Origin: CAVQCA01 sp963763115
GTDB lineage: Bacteria; Pseudomonadota; Gammaproteobacteria; UBA9214
Direction: 5' to 3'
Length of the DNA: 64,000 bases
NCBI GenBank assembly: GCA_963763115.1
Contig: CAVXNM010000093.1
Location: 1 to 64,000 of the forward strand
Part shown: positions 35,763 through 44,456 of the stretch, piece after piece
Position numbering within the stretch: position 1 is the first letter of the stretch
How the letters are laid out: every line of letters begins with the position of its first letter
The notes under the pieces: generated by a model
Seen by the model: only the letters and a program-made list of their open reading frames with translations
Told to the model about the DNA's origin: nothing
Database searches by the model: none
Translations under genes and position numbers: made by a program

Positions 35763-36260
35763 TTAGCCCTGATTATCACCAACGGCTATCCCTGGCTTGT
35801 GCGATTTTTTTCCTGAATCCGGATCGGCGGGATCCGTGAAAAGCTCCCGCTGGCGTGGTACTTCACAGTGACTTAACAACAACCGTGCCTCGCGTTCGAG
35901 GTCTGCGACCTGGAATATCCATTCCTGGCCTGTCAAGGCGTCAAAGGCTGCGCCACTGCGCAATACGAGCACCACATCGCCGGTGGCCACCAGCGATAGT
36001 TCCTGAAGCGGGGTGTCGGTGTGCGGGAGAAACCGACTTAATGACTGCAGGCATTGCCGAATGCGCTGCAGGGAAACCCCGGCGCCTATCAGCCGGCTTG
36101 CGGTTTTCAGTGAAATGAGGTCAATAAAACTGTAGCGGGCATGTCCGCCACGTGTTTGCTGCGCCGGGGAGAGGAAACCGGTCTTGCGCCAGTATCCCAG
36201 CTGTCGCGCGCTCAGCCCGGTTATCCTGCAGACCTGGCGCGTGGAAAACCCCCTATCCAA
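35763..36260 (-). CDS. MerR-family transcriptional regulator
   Basis: The N-terminal winged helix reads FSTRQVCRITGLSARQLGYW, then RKTGFLSPAQQTRGGHARYS and FIDLISLKTASRLIGAGVSL, a standard MerR DNA-binding domain. It is followed by a helix (QRIRQCLQSLSRFLP) and a C-terminal part (TGDVVLVLRSGAAFDALTGQ, EWIFQVADLE) of unknown ligand. No metal-binding Cys cluster is present. It opens the minus-strand operon with the ParA-CBM gene 79 bases downstream and so probably controls it. The first codon is TTG, so the true start is uncertain by a few residues. Confidence 0.85.
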   Translation of the reverse strand: MDRGFSTRQVCRITGLSARQLGYWRKTGFLSPAQQTRGGHARYSFIDLISLKTASRLIGAGVSLQRIRQCLQSLSRFLPHTDTPLQELSLVATGDVVLVLRSGAAFDALTGQEWIFQVADLEREARLLLSHCEVPRQRELFTDPADPDSGKKSHKPGIAVGDNQG

Positions 36261-36663
36261 TAGAAAAGACCCCAGTGAGCCATCAGACTGAGGGGATTAT
36301 CCCAGTGCGACTACATTTGTCAAGAAATGCAACAATAATTCCGCCTTTTGTCGATATTCAATGTCCAATGGACAGCGTAACCTGCGCTACCATCGGTTCG
36401 GTTACGGTTCGGTCTCGGCAAATGTACGACTCGATGTTCTCATTTTATTCAGTAAGAAACGCACTTTTTATCTGCGTTGAAAGACTCGGAATGCACCCGG
36501 TATCAGATCGGTCGTGGAAGTCATTCAGCAGGTCCGGAAGAAAAGCGTTCAGGTCCCTCAAGCGTTCTGACCGGTTAACACGGTGCAGCTGTTCCTCATA
36601 ATTCCCTCGGATCTGGCTGTACGACCGGGAAGTGAAAAGATAAGGTTCATTTATACCCACGGG
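36261..36663. promoter_or_regulatory. Divergent promoter region between merR operon and zinc-ribbon gene
   Basis: This 400-base gap separates divergently read genes and probably holds promoters for both. An imperfect dyad, CCCCAGTG...CTGAGGGG (36272-36291), lies just upstream of merR and could be its operator. No -35/-10 pair with good spacing could be fixed. Confidence 0.3.
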
Positions 36664-37431
36664 ATGCCAAACATGTACACACAGTGCCCAAAATGCGGAA
36701 ACGTACTGTCGCAACCGTTGCCAGGCAGCGCAGCCTGCCCTGCATGCGGCATTTATTTCTTCAAGTATGCAAAAGTCCAGTCCAGGAGCCAACCCGTGCT
36801 GGCCGATACACAAACAGTCTCCTCAGCATACCGTCTGCAAGACATCATCGACATCCTGCTGAAACCCATGAACAAGATCGACGAGCCAACTTTCTATGGC
36901 CGCTGCATCGTCTTCGCGCTGTTAGCCTTATGGAGCTGGTTCCTGTTTGCTTATGATTACCACATCGGTGAAATGGGCACTTCTTTCATGCACAACATCC
37001 TCTTGCCGATACATGAGGCCGGGCATGTGCTGTTCCTGCCCTTCGGGGAATTTATGAATATTCTGGGGGGCAGCCTGTTCCAGCTATTGCTACCCTTTGG
37101 AATAGGCATTGCCTTTTTCTGGATCAACAAAGACAATTTCGGTGCAGCCATCGGGATGTGGTGGGGCAGCGTCAGCCTGCTGGATCTCGCGCCTTACATT
37201 TATGACGCTCGTCATCCGCAATTGATTTTGCTTGGCGGTCATACCGGCGAAGACGGCCCTCACGACTGGATTTATCTACTGAGCGTGCTGGGCCAACTTC
37301 ATTATGCCCAACGATGGGGAACGTTTGTTCACGCGTTCGGTGGAATCTTGATGGTTGTCGCCCTGTCCTGGGCCATGGCAGTGCTTTGGCGGCAGCGCCT
37401 AATGATAACAAAATATTCCGGAGACAAATGA
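36664..37431 (+). CDS. Zinc-ribbon membrane protein with HEAGH motif (M50-like protease candidate)
   Basis: The start MPNMYTQCPKCGNVLSQPLP opens a zinc ribbon (CPKC...CPAC) at residues 8-31. A helix (CIVFALLALWSWFLFAYDY) precedes NILLPIHEAGHVLFLPFGEF, an HExxH metal site lying in a membrane-facing context, as in site-2-protease (M50) and related families. Further helices include LFQLLLPFGIGIAFFWI, then AAIGMWWGSVSLLDLAPYIY and GGILMVVALSWAMAVLW. HTGEDGPHDWIYLLSVLGQL could supply a further ligand. An upstream in-frame ATG (36583) exists but adds no recognisable sequence. Confidence 0.7.
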   Translation: MPNMYTQCPKCGNVLSQPLPGSAACPACGIYFFKYAKVQSRSQPVLADTQTVSSAYRLQDIIDILLKPMNKIDEPTFYGRCIVFALLALWSWFLFAYDYHIGEMGTSFMHNILLPIHEAGHVLFLPFGEFMNILGGSLFQLLLPFGIGIAFFWINKDNFGAAIGMWWGSVSLLDLAPYIYDARHPQLILLGGHTGEDGPHDWIYLLSVLGQLHYAQRWGTFVHAFGGILMVVALSWAMAVLWRQRLMITKYSGDK

Positions 37432-38290
37432 AACGGCTTAAGGGCAATGCCTGTTATTAATGATCAACGCCACCGGTTCGACTCGCACAGCCGCTATGCT
37501 GGCAATGGCTGTTCTCTTGCTGCCATTTGGGCCATAAAGGGCCAGGGCCCCGTATTGGCGTGCGGCCATCGTCGGGATCATACATCAGATTTTAATGTTT
37601 TCCATTTCGGTTACGCGGCTGAGCGCATCTTCGATCATGTGCTATGCGTGCGAGATGGTGGCATGTAAAAAGGTATGCAGCGAAACGTCGCGAGGATTGC
37701 GGCTTTCGCACTCAACACTGTAGCGCTCGAACGCGGAGAGACTGGTAATCAGTTCAGCAAGGTGGCGCTGACTTTCGCACTCGACGGTTGATGATAGCGC
37801 GGCCAGTTGCGCAGCGCCTTATCGTCATAGCGCCGCGACGGCGCGGGCCGGGTGAACCCGCCGCTGTCGGCGGCGGCTGATAATGAGTGCCCCAGCAGTG
37901 ATCGCGATCTGAGACTCGTATTTGGACAAAACCTGGACATGTTGGGCGGGCGGCGCTCAGCAGGCGCATCGCGGTGGCACGGCGTAAACTGGAAGCGTTA
38001 CGGGATCGCAAGCAACTGCGCGCGGCACTCGCCGATGTCTGGGATAAAACCGGCGGCGCCTGATATTGTCTACCGGGAATTGGTTTCAGGTATGCTCGGG
38101 GTACTTCCGGCAGGAATGATCGAATCATAACCTCTACGAGCCTTGGGTCAAGTGACTGAAGGCCTCATTGGCCCCGATGGCCTCATTGCAGGGAAATCTC
38201 GTGACATCACGTTGACGGAAAGATGCACCGGCAATCACCTCAAGGTCTGGAGAGGGTCCCCCGGCACGGAGCGTTCCTGAAGATCGCGTC
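37432..38290. other. Degraded region between zinc-ribbon gene and small membrane protein
   Basis: No intact gene is present. A minus-strand remnant is listed separately (37600-37880). The rest holds short frames of low quality on both strands. Confidence 0.35.
37600..37880 (-). pseudogene. Unrecognised gene remnant
   Basis: Minus-strand frames read SAAADSGGFTRPAPSRRYDD and KALRNWPRYHQ, then in another frame SSTVECESQRHLAELITSLS and AFERYSVECESRNPRDVSLH, TFLHATISH before a stop, and MIEDALSRVTEMENIKI. The helical, coding-like character and frame change suggest a decayed gene. The family is not recognised. Confidence 0.3.
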
Positions 38291-38452
38291 ATGAACAAGG
38301 CAACAGACCCTCTCCTGATCACGCTGTGCGGTCTGCTCGCCGCGAGCATCACAGCGTTTTTTCAGGGCTACCTTCCGTACCCGTACGGCCTGCTTGTACT
38401 CGGGTTCTTCATCGTATCCCGCATTATGCACCTGAAGGGAAAAGGCAACTGA
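38291..38452 (+). CDS. Small membrane protein of 53 residues
   Basis: MNKATDPLLITLCGLLAASI leads into TAFFQGYLPYPYGLLVLGFF and IVSRIMHLKGKGN. Two short hydrophobic segments separated by a Pro/Tyr turn and a basic tail fit a small inner-membrane protein with the C-terminus in the cytoplasm. No family is recognised and the ribosome-binding site is weak (GAAGATCGCGTC). Confidence 0.5.
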   Translation: MNKATDPLLITLCGLLAASITAFFQGYLPYPYGLLVLGFFIVSRIMHLKGKGN

Positions 38453-38725
38453 TCACCTCATGACATCATCCAGCACGAACGGTGTATAAAAACAATAAAC
38501 AGCCGTCAATCCGTGCCTCGACGCAATGGACTGCAACGTTCAGATGCGAAGATTTTCAACAGAACAGGACAGATATACACCTTTAGCACTTGACAGCTTG
38601 CCGGGCTTGCTCCGGTATTCTTCGCCTGCTCGTCCCGATCAACTTCATCAGCCTGGTGCCATGGATATGAAAGCGCCGTAGTGATAACCGGCCCATGCAC
38701 CGGGCGCGATTTACTCCAGGCCTCG
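38453..38725. other. Intergenic, nothing recognised
   Basis: There are short frames only, and no terminator or repeat. Confidence 0.3.
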
Positions 38726-39324
38726 CTATGCCGGCCGACCGTCAGGACACTGCAGGCGCAGAAACTCGCGGCGCGTCTTCGGACCGAAGGTCTGGAAACT
38801 CGGGTTGGGGTTGTTGCGGTATTCCGCTTTCAGCTGTGCCAGTTCGTCATGATGGCGGCATGCAGCAGCTCATTGACGTCCAGCCCGTAAGCTTCGGCGG
38901 CGTTGAGACCGAGGATGCGCCGCCGCGCGTGCCCGGTGAATGTCGGGTAGCCATACCGTTCCTGCATCGACCCGGAGATTTCGAAGCTGCGCAAAGCCTG
39001 GATCTGGTCCTGCGGACTTCCGTACCACAGCGAGTCAGTACCCCAGCAGATGCGCTCCTCGCCGCCCAGCACAGTACGCGCGACATCGGGATCGTAGGCG
39101 ACCTCGGCGGGAACGGCAAATGAGCCGCCGGTCACACCGGCGCGCGCATACACCTGGTTGAATGCGAGCAGCGTGGCGGCGGAACCGATGAGGGTTTTCA
39201 GAAAACTGCGGCGGCCAAGCCGGGTCTTGTTTGCCGCTGCGCCGAGCAGTTGGCGAGCATGGGCATTGGCAACGAGCTGCAGCCTGGTCAAAGGCCGTGG
39301 CGCGATTCGCCGTTGGAGGCGCAA
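38726..39324 (-). pseudogene. Amidohydrolase (TIM-barrel metal hydrolase) with deleted centre and frameshift
   Basis: The N-terminus (LGRRSFLKTLIGSAATLLAF followed by NQVYARAG) is a Tat-like signal of amidohydrolase-family proteins. It is joined directly to the C-terminal end of the barrel: ERICWGTDSLWYGSPQDQIQ, then ALRSFEISGSMQERYGYPTF and ARRRILGLNAAEAYGLDVNE. A frame change after LLHA leads to DELAQLKAEYRNNPNPSFQT and FGPKTRREFLRLQ before TAG at 38726-38728. About 250 residues of the barrel, including the metal site, are missing. Confidence 0.7.
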
Positions 39325-39492
39325 TCGATCTTTATCGGTAACCGCGTGTCCCGGGGATCGAAGTCCCTATGGATAACTCTCATCGGTCGCAGGTTTGTAT
39401 TACTATGACAAGCATAGATGAAATTTGTTTGCAAGATCAGCCGCCGCCGCAGTAGCCGAGTCGGTCCATTACCATCGAGACTCAGACGGACT

Positions 39493-39897
39493 TCATGTCA
39501 TCCGCAACTCGACGACGTTCTGGAATTGGCTGACCGCGTAATTGGTCTCGACTTCCAGTTTCAGCAGAACACAGTCAGCTGCGGTGACAAAATCCCTAAG
39601 TTGCGGATGTTTGCGAAGATAGAGCTGTAGCAGTTCGGTGCGCCGAGCCCCATCGACCTCACTGACGGTGACCTGAGCGGAGATGGCTACGGCATCGTGA
39701 TAGTCGACCGACTCGTTGGTGCGATTGTCGATGAGCAACGAGACACAAGGATTCGCCAACAGGTTTGCGTGTTTCCGGGTCTCCCGGTAGGTCGCGAACA
39801 CAATCCAGCGCTAGTCAGGTGTGACGGCGAAAGATTCGCTATTTAGCGCTGCCCGGTTCCTGTCAGCCACCTGGGTTTCAATCTTCCTGTAACCGTC
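39493..39897 (-). pseudogene. PNPOx-like FMN-binding protein with in-frame TAG
   Basis: The frame reads EDGYRKIETQVADRNRAALN, then SESFAVTPD, a TAG at 39811-39813, and RWIVFATYRETRKHANLLAN, PCVSLLIDNRTNESVDYHDA, VAISAQVTVSEVDGARR. This is the split-barrel fold of the pyridoxamine-phosphate oxidase-like family (general stress or heme-utilisation type). The N-terminal strands are missing or decayed. The part after TAG alone is a 102-residue frame. Confidence 0.65.
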
Positions 39898-39933
39898 TTC
39901 GTGTAATGTGCATCACCAGTCTCGACAAACAGC

Positions 39934-40167
39934 TCAGGGCAAAACTCCTAGGTTAGGGTATGGAGATTGTCGATCAAGTCGTTGTACTTCTTCATAACCG
40001 CGGTGAAAATCGTCATTCCCCCAGGTAATCTCACCCCACACGATCCGAAAACCGGCATAATTAGCCAGGCTGCTATGATCTCGGCGCAGTAGTTCAAGCG
40101 CTTGTTCGACATCGACACCAGTCTGATATGATGACGGCAGGCCAATATTTCCGGAGAAGGCGCCCAA
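39934..40167 (-). CDS. Possible short protein or remnant, unrecognised
   Basis: The 77-residue frame contains VDVEQALELLRRDHSSLANY followed by AGFRIVWGEITWGNDDFHRG, YEEVQRLDRQSPYPN, a protein-like sequence. It begins with TTG and overlaps the start of the divergent cytochrome-like gene. No family is recognised. Confidence 0.3.
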   Translation of the reverse strand: MGAFSGNIGLPSSYQTGVDVEQALELLRRDHSSLANYAGFRIVWGEITWGNDDFHRGYEEVQRLDRQSPYPNLGVLP

Positions 40168-40559
40168 TGAACACTCGAGCCATGCCTCTCGCTGTGTTAC
40201 TGCTGATCACTGCGGCTCTGTCTTCCTGCGATAAACATAAGCAGCCGCAGATACAGAAAGTGACCTATGCGGATGATGTGAGTCCCATCATCCAAAATCA
40301 TTGTGCTGAATGTCATGTGGCCGGTAAGCAAGGCGCCAGGGCAAGCGGCCTTCTGATGGATTCCTACGAATCCTTGATGAAAGGCACCCCATTCGGACCG
40401 GTCATTCATCCCGGCTCGGCCATGTCCAGTTCGCTTTATATCCTGGTTTCAGGTAAAGACAAGCTAACAATCACCATGCCGCACGGCAAGGAGCCTCTCA
40501 GCGATGAAGAGATCGAGACCATTCGGGTCTGGATAGAAAATGGTGCTGCAGAAAACTGA
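40167..40559 (+). CDS. Cytochrome c-like lipoprotein (heme motif CAECH)
   Basis: A ribosome-binding site (CCGGAGAAGGCGCCCA) precedes MNTRAMPLAVLLLITAALSS, with lipobox LSSC. The mature domain reads VTYADDVSPIIQNHCAECHV (heme-binding C-x-x-C-H), then GASGLLMDSYESLMKGT-like text (ASGLLMDSYESLMKGTPFG), HPGSAMSSSLYILVSG and TITMPHGKEPLSDEEIETIR (the Met near PHG may be the axial ligand). The final helix is VWIENGAAEN. This layout is the single-heme domain common as a lipoprotein in Proteobacteria. It is complete at 130 residues. Confidence 0.85.
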   Translation: MNTRAMPLAVLLLITAALSSCDKHKQPQIQKVTYADDVSPIIQNHCAECHVAGKQGARASGLLMDSYESLMKGTPFGPVIHPGSAMSSSLYILVSGKDKLTITMPHGKEPLSDEEIETIRVWIENGAAEN

Positions 40560-40693
40560 TCCTGGCCTTTTGCCCGATGCAGGCAAGAACACAAGGCCAG
40601 GGTTAGCGGTCAGGCCTGCCCCGCGAAGGCGTCTGGATGATTTCTCATCCACGGCAAGATCGTAATCCTGCTCGCAGGATAATCCAGCCTGAT

Positions 40694-41035
40694 CTACAAG
40701 CGCGAGCGACTTCTGGCTGCTGTTCCTGTTCGCAGCAATGCAATCAGCATGAAGAGGAGCCACCATGCACCTGACTGCGCCGGGTTTCGTAGTTGTCCGA
40801 CGAGACTGCACCCACCCCTGCCGCCACTGGAACCGGAAATGTTGGCCTTCTGCGCAGGTGCTCCCGGGTCTACGATGGTGCTATTAACCTCAAGGTCCGA
40901 ATCACCGCGTTGCCAATCGACGAAATGCGGCGTGACGTGATTGCCAATGATCTCGGCGCCGGTTAGCCCGTCATAGAGAAACTCATACCAGTGAGGTGTG
41001 GTGTTATCCGCTGTTGAGCCGAAGACATAATGGTG
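40694..41035 (-). pseudogene. C-terminal fragment of a choice-of-anchor U domain protein with C-terminal sorting signal
   Basis: The frame reads YVFGSTADNTTPHWYEFLYD, then GLTGAEIIGNHVTPHFVDWQ, RGDSDLEVNSTIVDPGAPA. This fits the end of the choice-of-anchor U region. A Gly-Gly-Cys-Ser motif (SSGGRGGCSLVG) follows, then a hydrophobic helix (GAWWLLFMLIALL) and a basic tail (RSRSRL). This is a C-terminal sorting signal of the GG-CS type, different from PEP-CTERM. The upstream part of the protein is missing. Confidence 0.6.
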
Positions 41036-41509
41036 TCCGCCGTGAGTCCGGCGGCCGCGAACAGCCGCCTGAGTGGCTTTCCTGCTACGGCAAGATGCAT
41101 TTCTCACTTCAACCGGGATTTTTTATTCGACACCTCTTGCCTGCGGATAAATAAACAGTATTTCAAGGCAATGCCGGTACAACCCCTCTGTCACGGCAGC
41201 CGCTTCGTGGCGAACAATTCATTATCAGCCGTGCTCATGGCTGCGGCATCACCCGGATGAAATTCCCGCTGCAGCGACTACTGAAAAGCGCTCTCCCGTA
41301 ACTACATGTATTTCCGTATGTATTTCCAGTAATTGATTCTGTCCGGAAGTGGCTGTTCGTAATTAGCTGAAAATTATGAATTAATTACATGGCTATCGTT
41401 AAAGTTTACGACGTTCTTCCCGATGCTCTTGTGTGGCGGTTCATATCGCAACTTGCCTGTATCCGTACGCAGACAACAAACAGACACATCCATCGGTTAT
41501 GTAATCACA
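41036..41509. other. Upstream region of the GGDEF/EAL gene
   Basis: No gene is supported. The start of the following gene is ambiguous between 41423 and 41510, and neither has a good ribosome-binding site. Confidence 0.3.
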
Positions 41510-44452
41510 ATGCGTAACGAAGACGATAACAGCATGGCCGGGACAGAAAAGCCCTATACGCAGGAGCAGATCAGCGCCGCTTCGGGATTTGCTGAACGCC
41601 GCAGCCTGAACCGCTGGCAGTTCCGGGCGGACCAGGTTCAACTGCTGTATCAGCAGGTACAGACGGAGTTGATCATCAGCATGCTGATGGCCGCGATTGT
41701 TACCACCATTTTCTGGGATCTCGCGCCACCTGGGTTGTTGCTCGGCTGGACGATCGCGATCATCGTGACGGTGGGTGGCCGCTCCCTGTTCATATCCGGA
41801 AAGAGCGCGGATGGATCCATTGACGACATCGAACTCTGGGGTAGGCATTATATTATCGGCGTCATGATCTCCGGAATATGCTGGGGCTCACTCGGTGTCT
41901 TCGCTGCTTTCTTCGGTACTCTCACGCAACAGCTGTTCGTTCTGTTTGCGCTTGCAGGCATTTCATTGACTGCCTATGTCTCGATGCAGTCCTCGCCGAA
42001 GACGATTGCCGCCTTCGTATTACCGACTATGTTACCGATTACCGCCTGGTTTTTCTATCAGGGGAAGAATCTCCAGCTGTCGCTCGGCATCCTGTCGGTC
42101 GTATTTGCCACCCTGATGCTTACTTCATCACGTACCATGCGCAACATTCTGGCGAAGTCATTCAGCCTCGGATCGCATAATACGGAACTCATTCGCAAGC
42201 TCGTCATTGCGAGGGAAACGGCAGAACAGGCAAAAGGCGATTCGGAGCGTTTCAATCAGGAACTGCAGGAACACATCAAGGAACGCCAGCACGCAGAGGA
42301 GCGTATACGTGCATCGGAGCAGCGCCTGAGCGCCATATTCGACAGCATGCAGGACACCATATACCAGACCGACATCCATGGAACAATGCTCTGGGCCACT
42401 CCTTCCATCAGACAACTGCTGGGTTACAGACCCGATGAAATCCTCGAAAAAAATATCAGACACTTCTATGTCAACGAAAATGATCACGAGGACTTCAGAC
42501 ATGCCCTGGACATAAATTACGGGCGGCTGCAGCATTTCGAGACCCGGCTGCTGCACAAGGACGGTTCCCATATATGGATATCTGAGAATTCCCATTATAA
42601 ATACGGTGTCAATGGCGAAATCATCGGCATCGAGGGAACCATACGCGATATCACAGCCCTCAAACAGGCAAAGGAGGCGCTATACCAGGAAAAGGAGCGT
42701 GCCCAGGTAACCCTGGGTTCCATAGGCGACGGTGTCGTCACGACCGACATGAATGGCAACGTCGAATACATGAACACGGTGGCCGAGCAGTCAACCGGCT
42801 GGAAGCTGGAGGACGCACGTGGAAAACCCATGGCGAAGGTGCTCAAGATCGTTGACGAGAAAACCCTGGAGTCACCGCCTGATGCCGTTGAACTCTGCCT
42901 CGAGAAGGGCAAGAGCACCATGCTGGCTGGTCATCTGCTGCTGATTCACCGCTACCGGAATCAACGTTTGTCGATCGAGGTCAATGCCTCGCCCATCAGG
43001 GATTCGAACTCGGAGATCACCGGCGTTGTGCTTGTGTTCCACGACGTCACCGAATTGCGCGGACTGGCCAAGAAGATGTCCTATCAGGCCACACATGATT
43101 CCCTGACCGGACTCATAAACCGGCGTGAATTCGAGTACCGCGTCAAGCGTGCGCTCGACCATGCACGAAATTCCGACGTCAGACATGCCCTTTGCTATAT
43201 CGACCTCGACAATTTCAAGGTGGTAAATGACACCTGTGGCCATATCGCGGGTGACGAGCTGCTCAAGCAACTCACCATCAAGCTGCGCCTGGAACTACGT
43301 GAGGCCGATACGCTGGCGCGTCTCGGCGGTGACGAGTTCGGGGTACTTCTCGAGGGTTGTTCCATAGAGAATGCACATGATCCGGCCGAGAATCTGCGCA
43401 AGATCGTGGAAAATTTCCGCTTCGTCTGGGACAACAAGGCTTTCAGGGTCGGCGCGAGCGTCGGCCTGGTGTCGATCACCTCGGACAGCGGCACCCTGAC
43501 TGACATTCTGAGCGCAGCGGATTCAGCCTGTTATCTGGCAAAGGACCAGGGACGCAACCGTATCCATATCTACCAGCCCGATGATGAAGCAGTGGTTGAA
43601 CGCCATGGCCAGATGCAATGGGTACAACGCATCCAGGATGTACTTGAGCAGCAGCGCTTCCGTCTGTTTTTCCAGCCGATTGCGAAGCTCAACAGAGCAA
43701 AGGACGAGATAAACACCATCCATGGTGAAGTGCTGATTCGTATGCTCGATGAAAACAATGAGCTTGTCGGACCGGGGGCTTTTATTCCTTCCGCGGAGCG
43801 CTTTTCCCTCATGCCGGCAATTGACCGCTGGGTGATTGAAAACACCTTCAGGATGCTGACGCTCGACAGGGAACGGCTGCTGAATAATGTAAGCACCTGC
43901 TGTATCAACCTGTCCGGCCAGTCTCTGTCGGATGAACGATTCACGGATTTCCTCGTGAACCATATAAAGGACAGTGGCATCCCCTCCTCTCTCCTGTGTT
44001 TTGAGATCACCGAAACCGCTGTTATTGCCAATCTGTGCAACGCTTCCAGCATGATATCGATACTGCGTGACATGGGCTGCCGTTTCGCACTGGATGATTT
44101 CGGTGTCGGTCTGAGTTCATTCAGTTACCTGAAAAACCTCCCTGTCGATTACCTCAAGCTTGATGGCTGTTTCGTGAAAAACATGGTTAATGACACGATA
44201 GACAAGGCAATGGTAAAGGCCATCAATCATATTGGACACACGATGGATATAAAAACCATCGCCGAATTCGTCGAGGATGAGTCTACGCTGGAAGCTGTGC
44301 GCGAGATCGGCGTGGACTATGCGCAGGGTTACGCCATTGCCAGGCCGATGCCTATAGAAATCGGCCTCTACGGCGAACCTGTCGATATTTCGCTTCCCGA
44401 AATCGGGGTGAACGACCCCATACCGATCGAGGCCTACTCCGGCAAGCGCTAG
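41510..44452 (+). CDS. Membrane PAS-PAS-GGDEF-EAL cyclic-di-GMP protein
   Basis: About 980 residues. The N-terminus carries several membrane helices (IISMLMAAIVTTIFWDLAP, TIAIIVTVGGRSLFIS, VMISGICWGSLGVFAAFFG, LFVLFALAGISLTAYVSM) forming a MASE-like sensor. A coiled coil leads to PAS 1 (LSAIFDSMQDTIYQTDIHGT) with PAC, and PAS 2 (LGSIGDGVVTTDMNGNVEYM). The GGDEF domain has DNFKVVNDTCGH and ARLGGDEFGVLL, an intact active site. The EAL domain has HGEVLIRM in place of EALLR, then CFEITETAVI, FALDDFGVGLSSFSYLKNLP and YLKLDGCFV. The metal ligands are largely kept. An extra 29 residues would be added if ATG 41423 is used. Confidence 0.9.
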   Translation: MRNEDDNSMAGTEKPYTQEQISAASGFAERRSLNRWQFRADQVQLLYQQVQTELIISMLMAAIVTTIFWDLAPPGLLLGWTIAIIVTVGGRSLFISGKSADGSIDDIELWGRHYIIGVMISGICWGSLGVFAAFFGTLTQQLFVLFALAGISLTAYVSMQSSPKTIAAFVLPTMLPITAWFFYQGKNLQLSLGILSVVFATLMLTSSRTMRNILAKSFSLGSHNTELIRKLVIARETAEQAKGDSERFNQELQEHIKERQHAEERIRASEQRLSAIFDSMQDTIYQTDIHGTMLWATPSIRQLLGYRPDEILEKNIRHFYVNENDHEDFRHALDINYGRLQHFETRLLHKDGSHIWISENSHYKYGVNGEIIGIEGTIRDITALKQAKEALYQEKERAQVTLGSIGDGVVTTDMNGNVEYMNTVAEQSTGWKLEDARGKPMAKVLKIVDEKTLESPPDAVELCLEKGKSTMLAGHLLLIHRYRNQRLSIEVNASPIRDSNSEITGVVLVFHDVTELRGLAKKMSYQATHDSLTGLINRREFEYRVKRALDHARNSDVRHALCYIDLDNFKVVNDTCGHIAGDELLKQLTIKLRLELREADTLARLGGDEFGVLLEGCSIENAHDPAENLRKIVENFRFVWDNKAFRVGASVGLVSITSDSGTLTDILSAADSACYLAKDQGRNRIHIYQPDDEAVVERHGQMQWVQRIQDVLEQQRFRLFFQPIAKLNRAKDEINTIHGEVLIRMLDENNELVGPGAFIPSAERFSLMPAIDRWVIENTFRMLTLDRERLLNNVSTCCINLSGQSLSDERFTDFLVNHIKDSGIPSSLLCFEITETAVIANLCNASSMISILRDMGCRFALDDFGVGLSSFSYLKNLPVDYLKLDGCFVKNMVNDTIDKAMVKAINHIGHTMDIKTIAEFVEDESTLEAVREIGVDYAQGYAIARPMPIEIGLYGEPVDISLPEIGVNDPIPIEAYSGKR

Positions 44453-44456
44453 CGGA

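Noticed and set aside
2280..36675. The 16-base string CGGGATGCCAAACATG occurs near 2285 and near 36660.
   Set aside because: Flanks do not match, and one copy is at the start of a real gene, so chance or trivial similarity is likely.
30796..39813. Several interrupted genes carry in-frame TAG codons, suggesting amber readthrough.
   Set aside because: TAG ends an intact gene here (GGDEF/EAL at 44450-44452), and other broken genes use TGA or TAA, so ordinary decay explains the pattern.
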